Assembly (NCBI RefSeq): GCF_008831285.2
Contig: NC_045146.1
Coordinates: forward strand, 21,839,289-21,903,288
Length of the DNA: 64,000 nucleotides
Direction: 5' to 3'
Source: Nymphaea colorata
Taxonomy: Eukaryota > Streptophyta > Magnoliopsida > Nymphaeales > Nymphaeaceae
Shown: piece by piece, positions 12,104 to 26,204 of the stretch
Layout of the letters: the number at the start of each line of letters is the position of its first letter
Numbering within the stretch: position 1 is the first letter of the stretch
Translations under genes and position numbers: made by a program
Notes under the pieces: model-generated
What the model saw: only the letters and a program-made list of their open reading frames with translations
Database searches by the model: none
What the model was told of the DNA's origin: nothing

Positions 12104-15100
12104 TGAATCAGAAAGCTCTCCATTACCAAAATTTACTTTAGTTCAAAAATGTTAATGGATCCTTAGAAAGCAAAAGACCAGATCTAAGTTTGTAAAATAA
12201 TTGCAAAAATGACGCATACAATAATATATCTAATAACTCATGAAGCGCAGGAGATCGATCTGTACAACGAAATCCGGTCGCCTCCATTATAGGAAAATGC
12301 ATATGCCAAGGAGCATGGCCGTATGCAGAAAGTACGGGGAACAGGAACAGTTCTTATCCTTTATTGAGAAGACAGACAAAGCGAGTACATATTAGAGGAG
12401 TCGCGCTGTTCACGTAAGGACCCTTTGATCTGAGCCCACTTGGCGTAGACTCAGCATCAAATGCGTAGAAAGCTTGTCTGCAGAGAAATTTAAATTGCTT
12501 TGGATTCTGCCAGAAAGCACAGCCACGGGCCACGGCAAAGTACTGTGGGAGGTGGGGCAGAATGACAGGATTAATTTGGTGGTATCTGAGGCTGCCATGG
12601 CAGAGTATGTAGCAGATCTTTCTTGCTAGGCACAGTTTTGACAGGCAGAATCAAGGTGACATGACCTCAAATTCTAAGCCTGCAAAGAACTTCAGATGCC
12701 GATTCCATCTAGTGTGCTACTTCGCGTTTTCATTTTTCTAGAAGGGCATCTGTTACTGGGAGATCATGTCCCTTGCTGATTCTTAGCTTTTGTGACAAGA
12801 TCCCTTCTTTTAAATAACTTCAGAGTGTTTCGACATTGTGACAAGATCTTCCTCTTTAATGGGCACGGAGTAATATATATATATACATTACAGACTTTTT
12901 TTTTCTTTTACAAATTTAATCTCAAAAACCATCTCGAGGAGAATAGTGCCCTTGGTGGGGCTGGTGGCGTCTTCAAATTCATTCTCATATATGTTACCCC
13001 TTGCCTTATGGAGGTAGAACGCGACATAAAGGTGAAGGTACACTATCTTTATTCCAAACACACACAGTCCTGGACCAAGAGGTATGAGGTGGGTTGGATT
13101 TCAGCGGTATACAAAAGGAGATTTTCAGAAACTTCTCCTATGTTTTCTGCTTATGTCCAAAATTATCCTTCAACAAAGTGCAAGACCATCCTTTGGAGCA
13201 AATTTAATTAAGATGAATAGATTGAAATCAATAACTAAGCAGCACAAAACAAACTCTCCTATCAGGAGAAAGTAGAAACAGTGGAAAATAACCTTTAAAA
13301 TAATGAAGAATGGACTTGGAAAGCTTGAAAAGGGAGGCTGGATTTAGAAAATAGTTCTTAAGGTGGGAATTGTTCTGGAAATTAAATAAAAAAAAGTCTC
13401 AGAACATTTTTATTATAAGAAAGGTCGTCCCCATCTCTTCTTTAAAGAGAATAAGCTGCCGGTCAATATATTGCATGGGACAAGGACAGAGGCACGAGGG
13501 TTGCAGCTTCGCACATGGCCGTGCATGGCAGCTTAGGATGCATGTTCATGAACCAAACCTTTTAGATCTTCCCGATCCTAATTTTTCGTGGTGAATAGAT
13601 CATAGAAATATGCATCTAGCTGTAACGAAAACGTTCCTGTTTTAATTAATTTTAGCACATGTATGAGGGGATGCATTTTCCTTTTGTTTTTGCATGAGAA
13701 TATTTAATACAAAGCAACCCTCTTATCAAGGGGTACGTGAATCTGTGCTAGTGTCGGTCTCAAGCTTACAAAATGTAACACCAAAAATTAAATGAATAAA
13801 GTGAAAACTGTATAAAATTCACTTGGGAAAAATAGTGGGGATAAAGATTAGAATGAGGACGAAGATGGTGGTGCCCTGTTGAAAAGAACGGATATGAACT
13901 AAACGTCAATGAATGACCCTGACATCGTTTGTCTTGACATAAATGCATTTTCTCGGCATTTTTCTAATAAAAAATAGACTTTTCAACGTTCGGTTATTTT
14001 TATTTTTCGGGTATTTATTGCTCTATATTTATTTGGTTTTGAGTGCATGTGGACTGTTTTGAGCTAGAAAAAACCTTTCTGTATTCGTTGGTAAACATTT
14101 GAATGTGTAAATATGTGTCAAAGGGAAATGTGAAGATAAAAAAAGAGATAGAGACTTGTTGACATTCCACCAAAGTATTAATAAATGCATAGGCATTAAC
14201 ATCTATAGTTTTCTTAACTTCTTTGATTCGTAACTTCTTTGATTGGTGATTTGATTGGAGGTCAAAATCGCCCCCTAAAATCGCCCCCTACTTTATGTGT
14301 TCGGGATTCAAGGCTATTTTAAGATGTGGGTAGGAAGTGAGACACAGTTCCGGTACAAAGCATCTACCTTTTATCGTTCCGCACATGAAAACATTGAACT
14401 TTTACCGGTAAGACATTGAACTTTTACCGACTTACCAGTCCGACCAATTACGCTAGTGACTTTTTCAGTCCTTAACTTCTTTGATTTGATGCCACCATTG
14501 ATAGAATGCAGGATAGAAATAAAAAAAGATATATGACAGTGCATTTTTTTCTGCTTCATTTCTCTCCTTCGGAAACAATTGAAGATGTTGATGTGAGGTC
14601 CAACCCCATCTTGTCACGAGCACCAAGTAGATTTAAGTGTTGAGCAAAAAGGAAATTAACGCACAGTGATCTAGAATCTCATAGTTGGAGAATCGAGACA
14701 ACTATTAAGAAGATTTAAAAGGAATATTTTTGTCGTAATCTAGAAGGTAGGAAGATATTGCACGATGTGGGCATATTCTGTTTAATTAAGCTGTCAATTT
14801 TTTCAATTCCATTGTTGTGGAAGGTTGGTAGATGCAGTGTTCTTTGCAGCATTAATTTCGTGGAAATACAATAGTCAAAGATGGCTTCTTTCTTAAGGAG
14901 CCTTCTGTTAGCTCAGATATCTTGATTCCAGATTTCATGGTTATTTTTTTTTTCTTTTCAAACCCTAAGATCTTTTTACGCCATCAGCTTGCTTTTGATT
15001 GAAAGATAATATTGATGACCGTTTGTGAAGAGAACAGAATTTGATTTGGAAAAACTTTCTATCCTCCAAAGGACTGACTACTTTTCCCAATGGAATCGGC

Positions 15101-15820
15101 GAAAATCTGTATATACATTTGGATATTGTCCATTAAAATCCAATCTGAGAGCCAATGCAGTTAGTTGGATTTGATAAGAAAATTAATCCAAGTCTGTCTG
15201 CAAATCAAAATTTGTATTGGTAATTGTTGGACTTCCTTATCAACAGTCTATGGATATCTGAACTGGATTGCTTACAAAAACTGAATTTGACTCTGCATAA
15301 GCTTGTTCATCTATATCCAAATATGGTGACATGAATATAATCACGTTATTAACCAGCAAAAAGCCGAGAAATTAATGAAGTGAATATTCTCTTCTAAGTG
15401 AAGATTCACATGATCTTCACCAGTCAAAGAATTCACATTAATCAATAAGAGTGACTATTAAAATTTTTTGCCAACAAGTAGGGCTAGTTCTTATGAATGC
15501 AAAATTTTTTAATGAAGTCACTCATATATATTAAACGTATTCCAAGCAAAAATAGTGGCCACTAATGTTTTGGTGGCAGGCAGTCTTCAACCTCCCCGGT
15601 CTCTTCATTGGTTAAATGTGTCGAATTCCCAACGTTATATTCGCCATTCTTTTTGCTTTCAGGAGAGATCAGGATTGCAATCTTCTCTTTCGATTGGCTG
15701 AAACAAATAACTGACGTCAAACCAATAAACGATGACAGAGAAAAAAGAAAGCGGAAAAGAATGGGACAAGGAAAAAAGATCGTCTCCATCGTTTGACAAG
15801 GACCTCAGTGTTGCTCTCAT
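12104..15820. other. Intergenic; no gene seen
   Basis: Only short open frames occur. Small local duplications include tgtgacaagatc (12791 and 12839), aaaatcgccccct (14266-14292) and acattgaacttttaccg (14392-14430). None indicates a function. Confidence 0.5.
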
Positions 15821-15973
15821 TAATGGAGGAGAGAAAGAGAACCCAGAAACCCAATTGCGTTTTTCTTCTTTATCCTGGAAATGTACAGATAGCACCCAAT
15901 AATTGGTGGAGAGAAAGGGAGCAGGGAGACCCAAAAATTAAATTTTCTTCTTTCCCATAACTGTACGTGTAAG
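15821..15973. repeat. Imperfect tandem duplication, about 75 bp x 2
   Basis: Copy 1 (about 15821-15892) and copy 2 (about 15901-15973) share ggagagaaag, accca and the tttttcttctttatcctg / ttttcttctttcccata segment, then tgtac. The copies are clearly diverged. The minus-strand open frames here are incidental. Confidence 0.6.
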
Positions 15974-16487
15974 ACAAGAAGTTTCCCTATGAAGGCGTCT
16001 CGACTTTCTTTCTCCAAGAATATATTAACAGTCATGTCGCCCTGAATTGAGAAGGCAAATGGACTTCTTCAAAAAGTATTGAAAAGGATAAACATTGTCA
16101 AGTCCTTATATTTTAATCTAAAATAAACATTTCCACTACAATCAGTTCAAAAAGTTTAACATGGTAGCTTTTGATTAACTTCATTAATAGCTCATTTTCT
16201 CAAAACTAAAAAATTCGTTGTAATCCACTTTTGACTTAAAAAGTTTACACATAATATATATATATATACTTATTTATATATATATATATAAAATTATGAC
16301 TTTGGTTTTTTAGAGTCACCCAGTCATCTAATAAGGGTCGTCCAATTTATTATGATCGATGATTAAAAGAAAAACAAAGAAAAAAAGATAATAGTTATTT
16401 TCGTTATATAGTATTACTCCATATCTTTTTTTTTCTTCTCATTTTTCTCTCATCCTCCCATTTTCTTGAGATGAGGAGCTCTAGTTG

Positions 16488-16602
16488 AAGTCCTCTGACC
16501 ATCTTGAGTTCCATCCACTAATCTAATGCATCAAGTGGATGCAATTAAGTACACCATTTGATGCATTGTCTCGATTAGTGTGATGTGAGAGGCCGGAGGA
16601 TT
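16488..16602. repeat. Imperfect inverted repeat with about 50-nt arms and a short loop
   Basis: The left arm (16488-16538, containing cactaatctaatgcatcaag) pairs with the right arm (16553-16602, containing ttgatgcattgtctcgatta) across about 15 unpaired bases. By eye about 80% of arm positions pair. It could be a foldback MITE or an unrecognised small-RNA hairpin; no known mature miRNA was recognised in either arm. Confidence 0.6.
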
Positions 16603-19600
16603 TCTCCATCCAAAGTCGACCAGATAAATTCATAAATCCTATACATGTGTACATATATGTGTGTATGTGTGCCGAAATTATGAAATTACTAGAATTAAGT
16701 TCATCACCGTCTATGTGTTAAGTATGGAGGCTTGAATCACATTTTCGTTTATCAAGTGTGTCATATTCAAATTACACTTGCAAATTAATATCAGTTGCCA
16801 TGCATGTGCGTGTTGTATATATATATATAAAATGTAAAGCTATTATAAATAAAATAGATGTCCACAAGGAATAGAATCTACAGAAAATATCGTGGAAAGG
16901 TTTGTTCCACTGAATTTTTTGGGTGCTTCATCATGAAAACAAAGACATCCTGGAACTTATTAAAGATATAATTTTATAGCTGTTTGCCGTAAGTGGTGGC
17001 TTTCAAAGTGGCCGTCTACTTATTCGGTCGGTACATTCATTATTAATTGCACTAGACGGCAACAGGTATCGGTATCTTTGTGATAAATTATGATCTTCAT
17101 TCTTCCCGTCACATATATATTACAATACTATTGGTCGTTGTCTATATTCTATAGCATGTTGCACCAAGTTTCTGATAAACTTCTCTTCGTGTGCATGTGC
17201 CCCGCTGTTCTGAGCTTTAGGTTAAAATGCAATCGATCATGCCATATACTGATAATTAATGCACGAGTGCAGAGAAGATCCATGTATCAAGTCCACGTCG
17301 ATGATAAATCTTTCTGAGTCTAAGAATTTCTTCGCGAGTTCTTGATTATTTGAAACAATAGTTTCTAATATGAATACCTACATTTACCAGTCACTATAAA
17401 ACTAAGAGCTTAAATTAAAACTGGTATCGGCAAGGAATTGCATTGAGAAGGCATTTGATATATAGATATATAAGGAAGACATTGGCTTCTTGGAACACAT
17501 ATCAGTGCAGCACTTAATCTAAGAATGCCATGTTCGCGTATTATTAGAAACATGTTGTGATTGAAGATGTTATTCTTAACTCTTAACAATTAAAGATTGA
17601 ATGATGCTCAAACTATTAGGATCCGACTTGGAAGTAGAGCAACCCAAAAGAATTGTCATATTGTTTTATTTAAAAATAAGTGTTCTTTTATTGTTGAGGA
17701 AATATAATTGGAGGACAAAGCTGGTCAATCACTTGATTTTATGTACCTGAGCGAGCGATGGTGTTCTGAGCGGGGTTTTTTTTTTTGTTTCTTACTCGAG
17801 GAGACTGAATCCAGGTCGAGATACTTTATATTCGTCTAATCTACCTACAGGGGTTTGAAATGACAGATTAGATAGTAATCATATAGGTTAAATTTCATAC
17901 GTACAATGTACCAAAAGTGCTGACGCTGCATTGCTTGGTTGGTGGAATGCTAATTATTTGACGCTCTAAACATCATTTTCTCTCATGTAGCTTCCAAACA
18001 ACAGTAAGCTATGTATTTCAGTTTTCTAATAGAGTGAAAAGAACAAAAGAAACTGTCCCTTTCTCTCTTCTACTTTTTCGACCTGCAAAAGCGTAGGTTC
18101 AGCTTTGTGAACAAAGAAAGAAGATGCTAAAAAAGAGACCACCTGCTCTGCAGCTTGAGCTGTTGGATAGTGAAGTAGAGAACTCAGGATCGAATTTCAA
18201 TCTTGCTGTGCAGTTTGAGCTTTTCAATGGTGTTCTTCTTGGCGAAGAACGGGAACGACTGAAAATTTTCTTTTGTGACCAAGAAAGCTCGAAGATAGGT
18301 AACTGCTGGACAGAAAATGCGATGAGGGAGGATTAATTTGCAGAGTGGAGCCAAGATAGAAGGAGAAAAGCTTGACGATGACAAGTAGTGGCATGCAGCC
18401 AAATTAAATAATTGTAGGTCTAGAAACCACGAGACTAGACAAACAAACACATATGTAGTACAGTAACAGTTGTTGTTGTTGGTACCACCATATATAAATC
18501 TACATATAATATATATAACGTCATTGGTTACATTTTTACTGTATATATACATGTCCAAATTCACTTAAATAGAAAATTTTCATGTTCTCACCAACAATGC
18601 CAAAAAAATCTCCCCCAAAATTCAACCACCACAGAAGAGAAAAAGAAAGGAAGCAATTATTTAGTTTTTAAATTGTACATTTTCTCCATCGAAAATTTTC
18701 TGGTCATACGACAAGAAAGCATACATGAGCACATGCAACAGCTGTACAGTCGTATTGGTTGGTAAGAAGATTCATTCATTCATTCACTCTCTCTCTCTCG
18801 CTCTCAAATGATTAACTGTGGCCCACGCTGTAGAGTTCATCATGCAAAGAGATAGTGATGGAAATGCAAAATCTGCATTCCCATTCACATATTATAAATT
18901 ACTTAAATTAAAGACTGCCATGTTTTGGGCATTATTAAAATTATATTTATTTTATGTATGTTACATAACACAACATTTTTGTTAACTTGGATTGATAAAG
19001 AGTCAAGCAGACATGGTAGGTTTAATTTTTTCCATCTTTCTTAAAACAATGGGATTTTGTCAAGTTTTCCCTGTATCATTCTTTCTCACCTTCCTTTTGC
19101 TTCCCACCAACCCAACCTCCAGACAAGCAAGCTAGCATCCTACAGCAAGCGTCTCTCTTTCGCATATCAGTATATGCCTTTCATATCCATGGCCATGTGA
19201 AAAAAAAAATGTGAAAAATATCAACCCAGTTTATTGACAAGGTGGGGGTTAAAATCGAGTATATATCAAAATTTTAACCTGTTTTAACTTGAAGGTACTG
19301 ATTATCAAACTTGACATGTGAAACCTTTGTCAATATTTTTTTAATGTTTACTTAGAGGAAATTGCTTTCGGCATAAAATATCTCAGGTCATACCCTTATA
19401 CATCCACGATTTTAGCTTGATTCGAGTTTTGAGTGGATCTACGGTATATCTTTTAAGTCGGGTATCATGTTTCCACTATTTGCAACCATAGGATAATACA
19501 TTAAAGTGTGATTGCAACTACAAGATTCAAACCACGGATCCCTTGAGTGTGTTGGATTGCATTATGCCCCTTGAGGGCCTTTGTTGGTATTTAGAAATGA

Positions 19601-20190
19601 TTTTGGCAAAAGAGACTTTTGGATTTCTATTTTATAAACTATAGGAACAATAGAGAAAGAGTGGAAGAGGATTAAGAAGGGAGATAAGATATCTGGGGAT
19701 GTCAGCGGCCATTTGAGGTGTGCGAACCAAAGGTTTCCACACTAACGGTCCCATCTCCGAGTGGAAGTAAAGGTCTAACCCTTGGAAAACACGTGACGTC
19801 TGATCTGGCTAAGATCCATCCCATGGATTTGGCTCCTACAGGCAAGACAAGCCAACCGGTGATCACTCTTTTCCAGGCGAAAAAAATTCCGATTCCGAGA
19901 ACCAACGACAAGATGATTGCCATCTGAAGTTTTACTTGGGAACCCATTAACCATGTGTTGGTGCACGATGTTTGCCGAATTGCACGCGGTGAAGAAATTA
20001 AAAAGACTTCTCGGGTTTTGGCCTTCAATAACTAAATCTGCTCTTCTATTCTTTCTCTCTCTCGCCGGGAAACGTAATCGATGAGGCCGGCGTTTGATTA
20101 GGTCATTTGATGAGGTAAGAGCTTACCAATGTAATGACAAGCGACTCGCTTGAGAAGATGATCGATCACATCTAGATTGACACATACCCC
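16603..20190. other. Intergenic; nothing firmly identified
   Basis: A minus-strand frame of 108 codons at 19702-20028 shows no known domain. The rest is AT-rich with short microsatellites. Confidence 0.45.
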
Positions 20191-20210
20191 TCTCTCTCTC
20201 TCTCTCTCTC

Positions 20211-20242
<32 letters not shown>
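20191..20242. repeat. Compound (TC)n-(AT)n microsatellite
   Basis: TC run 20191-20210, a short spacer, then an AT run to 20242, followed by a GT run. Confidence 0.95.
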
Positions 20243-20244
<2 letters not shown>

Positions 20245-20476
20245 AGATATGTGTGTGTGTAAATAGATAGACATTAGGCTTTCATGTGTCGGACTTATAA
20301 AAAATCTTCTTAATTATTTATCTTAAAATGGATGACTAAAGGAAAATTAAGAAGAAAAGTTATTGATGCTAGGAAACTAAATATTATGTTTAATCTTTCT
20401 CCTTGATTTTCTTTTAGTTAATCCATCTTCAAAACATCAACAGCAAGCATAATTCCTTACTAGTCACAACCAACAA

Positions 20477-20512
20477 CTGCTATATATATATATATATATA
20501 TATATATAGCAG
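20477..20512. repeat. Palindromic (AT)n tract bounded by ctgc/gcag
   Basis: The tract reads ctgc-(ta)n-gcag and is a near-perfect palindrome able to extrude as a hairpin. Confidence 0.85.
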
Positions 20513-20544
20513 CTAGAAATTCTTGATTGAGAGGCACTTTTACA

Positions 20545-20757
20545 TAAAATTATAAAATTTTAAGGGGTAATGAATCTATGAATAAGCCCGCATGGGACTT
20601 AGACCCACCTCAAATTAAAAAAAAAACATGTAAAATTAAAAAAACATCACTTGTTCTATATACAAACTTTGAAAAATGGTATTTTTGGCCTAGTAAAATT
20701 TTAGAAACTTTAATTCGGCCCGCCTCATGAAAAATTTCTGACTTCGCCTCTGGTCGT
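20545..20757 (-). repeat. Probable old dispersed repeat (minus orientation)
   Basis: Read on the minus strand it starts with gaggcgaagtcagaaatttt and continues atgaggcgggccgaattaaa. This resembles a widespread plant repeat phrase (ggcggagccagaaattttt...gggcc). A similar phrase, gtggcggagctaagatttt, lies at 59951-59969. The element class and its exact ends are not resolved. Confidence 0.4.
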
Positions 20758-21694
20758 CAATATATGAACAACCAAAATTTATGTGGGTTGGTGCGTGCAA
20801 TTGCCTATAAAGCCTCTACATATGCCTCCACTACTAATTATCAAGACAATTTGGACTTCTAGATTTATTTCTCTTTTAGTTAGAGTATTAGAGTTAAGCG
20901 GTAGTGCTCAAGTTATTAAGATTTATACAAGTCAGGAGTTGAGTTCGACACAACATTGCGAGTCATAATTAATTGTTGGATGTGTTGATGCTTTTATAGA
21001 ACATGCATGCACTTGGATAAGATACTTTAGACGCCAATATATGCTTAAATCGATGGCTCAAATTACGCTGATCTTTGGAAATAAAGAATTCAAATGTCTA
21101 AGGACAATGAATCCGGTACCATGCCATGTCCACGAGTGGACGGATGATAAAAAAAGACTCATAAATGTATCGGATGCAAAAGGAATACCTCAGAATACTT
21201 TTGTTCAAAGGTCCACAATGGGTCCTAGGGGGCACATCTTCCCTAATTATATGATGCAATTTCAAGGATGTACCCGATTGGTTCATTTAGGCATTTAATC
21301 ATTTTTGTATATATAACGACGACACAATATTGCTCAAAGTAGTAAAAGAAGATGAATATGTTCTACAACATTACTGGCTCAAAATTTCCTAACTGGTCCA
21401 CTTCAATAAACAAAATTACTAAAAATTAAACCCGCACCCTTGAAAAGATTGTCTGCGTATATGTGTCACATAAATATATATAAATGAATTATATGTTTTC
21501 ATTAGTGGGATATTACTGGTTGGTAAAAAATTAAAAATATCCCACAAAAGCACCAAGGATTGTTGCTGAAAACACTAATGAGTGCTGATGCATCATAAAT
21601 TGTTGGTAATGCTCATGTGACAGATTTTTAATTTAAAGCCATCTGACAATGTCTAGTATCGTTAGTAGCTAATAATATACACATACTAGTTTTA

Positions 21695-21695
<1 letters not shown>
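20758..21695. other. Intergenic; nothing recognised
   Basis: Short open frames only (for example 85 codons at 21041-21298), without recognisable domains. Confidence 0.45.
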
Positions 21696-21752
<57 letters not shown>

Positions 21753-21777
21753 AAAGAGAGAGAGAGAGAGAGAGAGA
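21696..21777. repeat. Palindromic compound microsatellite (CT)n-(AT)n-(AG)n
   Basis: A CT run, an AT run (about 21715-21749) and an AG run follow one another. The CT and AG arms are complementary, so the whole 80-bp tract can fold on itself. The apparent ORFs with IYIYIY and RERERE repeats come from it. Confidence 0.95.
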
Positions 21778-22696
21778 AGATAAGAAGATTTTTTGTGGAT
21801 TGTATGAGGAAACCAACGAGAATCAAGAAGATTTCGGGGGTTTGATTGAAGAGTTTTGAAGAAGAAGATGGGGTAAGGTAGGAGCGATTCGGTGAACAAG
21901 GACAGAAGTAGATGGTGTTTTTGTTGGGAGGTGACCACACAAAGGGAGTTGGAGGCGGTGGTCAGTCAATTTTGATGTGCAGTACAGGATTTGGGCCAAC
22001 AATAATTGGAAAATGCGCTTCTCCATTCACCATGCATCGCGCTATCTCATTAATTTAAAGCCAAAAAGCTTTTGGCAAACATCAATGCAAGTTGCACAAC
22101 TTCCTTCCATCCTCCTCGGAATTGCTTTCCATGCAATAAACTTGGTTCACAAGGGAAAGCCAGAGTTATTTATTTCTTTCCTGCGCATAAAGTCAAATAT
22201 GTGTGACTGAGACCTTCCTTTTCCCCTCGAAGAATGCTCAGCAATTGGCAACTGTTGGTGGTAGTACCACCACACACATTCAATTTCGTCCACCATCACG
22301 ATAAGGTTGGGGGAGACGAAGCATTGAAGCTAACAATTCACAGGAATTGAGGCATTTGAACATATATATATATATATTCCCAATCTAACAGTATTTACCT
22401 TTTAGGTCACACACGAAATGACTTGAAGTAGATCTCTAAAGAAAAAGTTGGGTCCTTATCATTGAAACGAACAAGCATAATCCTCCCTCTTTCTCTCACG
22501 AATACATACAAATATATGCATTTGTACGATTCATATGCCAATGAAAGGCACCTTTCATAGCCACTATTTGTCTGAGAACTGAAGTTTCTCCCAACACATA
22601 TATACTCTCTCTCTCTCTCTCCCTACCAAATTTGATTTCTGTGAGTGGTGCCCTTCAATCAGCATTGGAGTTTCAGGGTTCAAGGCGAAATCCGGC

Positions 22697-22740
22697 AGGA
22701 TTTCAGGATAAGGGTTGTAGGATTTCAGGATAAGGGTTGT
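22697..22740. repeat. Perfect 22-bp tandem duplication
   Basis: The unit beginning aggatttcaggataagggt occurs at 22697-22718 and is repeated exactly at 22719-22740. It looks like a recent slippage or repair event. Confidence 0.95.
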
Positions 22741-25700
22741 GATTGAGCTCTCTCTCTCTCTCTCTCTTTCTCTCTTTCTACTCGAGTTAAAGGATGTACT
22801 ATAAACGAGTTGAGGTCTGACCTCTTTTAGTCGGACCTCGAATCTAATGCTTTTTACAATATAGTATGGATTAGAGATCTACACGGAGGAGGGGTGGGGT
22901 CATGCTGAAATCTACATATTGTTAAAACTGTGGATTGAAGGTATCGTCGATGTTTGATCCCTTCCGAGTGAAAATCCATGGAAAATCAAACGCAACCTAA
23001 ATATTTTACAGCTAAAGCGAGTTTTCCTAAGTACTGACTGACATTTTAAAGGAAAACAGTAGCCACTTGCTGGATTTACTTAAGATATATATATATATAG
23101 AGAGAGAGAGTCTTATCTCATTTTTTTTCCCTCAGGGTTGTTGGCAAATGTATATGAGGGCTCAAATAAAAAGGCTTGTATTGTATTGTATGAGCAAGTG
23201 ACCCTTTAAGGTGAAAACGAACTCCAACTTGAGCTTGTATTTACGCATATATAGTTGATAATAGAATGAAAATAATGGTGCCTTCCGACTTGGATTGTGC
23301 CATTAATTAATTAACAGCTTCTGCCGACTGTCAATATCGAGGGACTCTGGGGCCACTTCCTGTCTAATTGCCCTTTGTTTGGTAGGCTTGTACGTTGGTC
23401 TAAGGAGAAGACGATGGTACAACGACCAATTTCCTTGAATTTAATTCCTTTTCCATTCACGAGCACACATTTCCTTTTTTCAGTTCAACATGATGTAACA
23501 TTTTGATGTTCTTCCCCAAAAAAGAATAAGGTTATGGTACTTAGTAGTGAACTTTCAATTGCTAAAAGGAAATTCGTGACAATATCGATCTAAATCTTCA
23601 AATGAAAGACATGTATGGTCAAAATGGCATCGACAAAATCTAATTTATTAATTCATTTTAGCTACAAATATGTTAATGATGTACGTGCACAATTTAGTAA
23701 ATCTGTAGTCGCTTGTAAGAAAATGAAGGAGAAGAAGATTATTAGAGTCTAAGCAACTTTTTTTCAGTTTTAGAAATTTGAAACTCTCTCCTTCTCTCTC
23801 AAGTCGCTTGTAATATTAAGAGAATCTCATAAGCAGAAGTCTAACCAAATTCATGATTTGAGACCAAATTCAGGTAAACCAAACGCGTCCCTTAGTCCCA
23901 TCTCAAGCAACAAAAGCTTAAAAATTCCTGAGACGGCTGACATAGCTAGATCGAACGTAGGTGCGGGGATGACTTGCTATCACTGACATGAAACTGAACA
24001 GAGAAGAACCAGCCAAGCATGAATGCATGTGTTGTGGGAAAAAGAAAATCATATTTTTAAACAAGGGAAGCGTGGATCTCCTTTTTGTCGCTTTACCCTA
24101 TAAATAAAGAGAAAAAAAGATCTAGGATGGAAACGTACTTCGCTCGCCCACCAAGAGTTAAATCAGTGCAAGACAACAAAAGACGAGTCATGACAGGGCA
24201 CCACTTTCGCCGGTGATTACCGGACGGGAAATTCTCCGGTGACCTAAATTCCGCGTTGCTTTGTTGTCCGATACCCAGCGTGCACTTTATCGTCCTCACG
24301 TAATAAACAATTCACAACGCAAATCCTTGTGTTGCGGTCGATCATACACGTGTTTACTTTTCAACATATATGTATGCAGAGATAGAGAGAGAGAGAAAGT
24401 TGACACCATGACATCCGAATCAATATATAATATCTTATTCATACGCCTTGTTGGCATGAGCTTCACTCTGCCGGCCACAATAATTTGTGTGCCAAGTTGA
24501 TGGGATATTATCTAAATCAAAACCTGCAACCAGCATCTCCTACAACACATCAATAACCTATATATATATATATATATATATAAAATCATTTTTAAAGCAT
24601 AGTGAACATTTTTGTTAAAAGTGGTAGCAAAAAGTACTGTCACTTTACTCTGTTTCCAACTAACTTGTAGTCTATTTTTTCCCCTCATGAATATGGAAGA
24701 GACTGTGTAGATCATGTCTTATATAGACAACCTCATCATTATGTTTTCCCTCTTGTTCCCTACCAATGAAATATGCAATAAGTATTGCCTCTTTGGCCTT
24801 TCAAATAAAAGAGGTCTAACCCTTAACACTCAAACCAGAGAGAGAGAGAGAGAGCTGGTGTGGCAGTTAAGTATTGGGTTTTAAATTTTGTTGTAGTTAC
24901 TATTATGATCCATGAAGTTAGCTTGTGGGAACTGACAGTCAACTATGGTTTTGCAATTTGCAGATAAATTTAGATTTACCAACCATCAAACTTCTAGGGA
25001 GATGACATCTAGTTATTGGAATTAATGGATGTTACTTTCATTTGGAGGAATTGGGTCTGTACATATTTGATCCAAGTGGATTGTGAACCTTGCCAAGTTG
25101 ACAAAATGTCAAGGAATTAAAAATCCATGGTCAGATCTACGTAGCAACGACCGAACCTATCAAAATTCTAAATGGGTAGTCGTTAGAGTTGTCTCTACGC
25201 ATTCGCCATGCAATTTGCCAAGCTGATCTTTTACCGAATTATTCCGTTTGGAGAGTTCAAGATCTTACATTTACCATCCAGTGACATCTACCAAGCGAGC
25301 GATAACACACAAATAATAAATTTAATAAGTAATTAATGAAGGTAATATTATATAATTAGGAACTTAATAGACATGCATGTTTCAATTTGCATATCGAATG
25401 AATTTTGTTGTGATATGAAAACTTGGTTCGTTAGAAACTTGAAATGAAGACTGAAGGATGATTCTGTATTTTATAAATTTATAAGTTTCAAGGGCGAGGA
25501 AGGGCACGGAAAGTATATAAAAGTTGTTGACCTGCGCTTTGACGATCATGCCCCTTTCCTCGATAGGGATTTGCTTTGACTACTGGGTCCGAAATAATAA
25601 AAATATCTCTGGCCCCGCGTGAACTATTATTATACGTTAATAGCGCCTGTTATTTTTGTTCCTCTCCGGTACTCCATTAAAAATGAAGTATCCTTCTCAG

Positions 25701-25792
25701 GTGAGGTGACTCACTCTGAAAATACCGCTAAACTACCTTGCCCAACCATCAAAGACCAGCCTAAAACACACTTTCATTCATCAGATTTCACC

Positions 25793-25861
<69 letters not shown>

Positions 25862-26102
25862 TGTTTTTTGAAACTGATTTTTCTAACATTTTTACATGCT
25901 CAACTGAATCGGTGATCGGACGATTCACTGACTTTTACAGCTCACCTAATTCAGCTCACTAATGTTTGACAACTATTCATTCACACATACATATATATAT
26001 ATACATCTTCATGTACTATTTTCGATAAAATTTTCAAAATTATATCTTTATGCTTTCATGGTTTTCAGTTGAATTGAGGTTTGGGAGATATATGGTACAT
26101 TA
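22741..26102. other. Intergenic; microsatellites, no gene recognised
   Basis: It contains CT runs at about 22749-22767, an AT/AG run near 23086-23110, an AT run at 24559-24582, and a TC-AT compound run at about 25798-25856. Open frames are short and lack domains. Confidence 0.5.
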
Positions 26103-26204
26103 TTCAACTCGAGTGTTCACGCTTGCTACCATTTGCAACCAAGAAACATAAATCTTTCAACTCGAGTGTCACGCTTGCTATTATTTGCAACCAAGAAATA
26201 TAAT
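26103..26204. repeat. Two-copy tandem repeat, about 53-bp unit
   Basis: The phrases ttcaactcgagtg, cacgcttgctac/t and atttgcaaccaagaaa occur in the same order from 26103 and again from 26156. A third partial caactcgagt follows at about 26230. Confidence 0.8.

Noticed and set aside
23955..24035. miR169-like fragments (ggatgacttgc and cagccaagcatga)
   Set aside because: Each is only a partial match, and they lie in direct rather than inverted orientation, so they cannot form a MIR169 hairpin.
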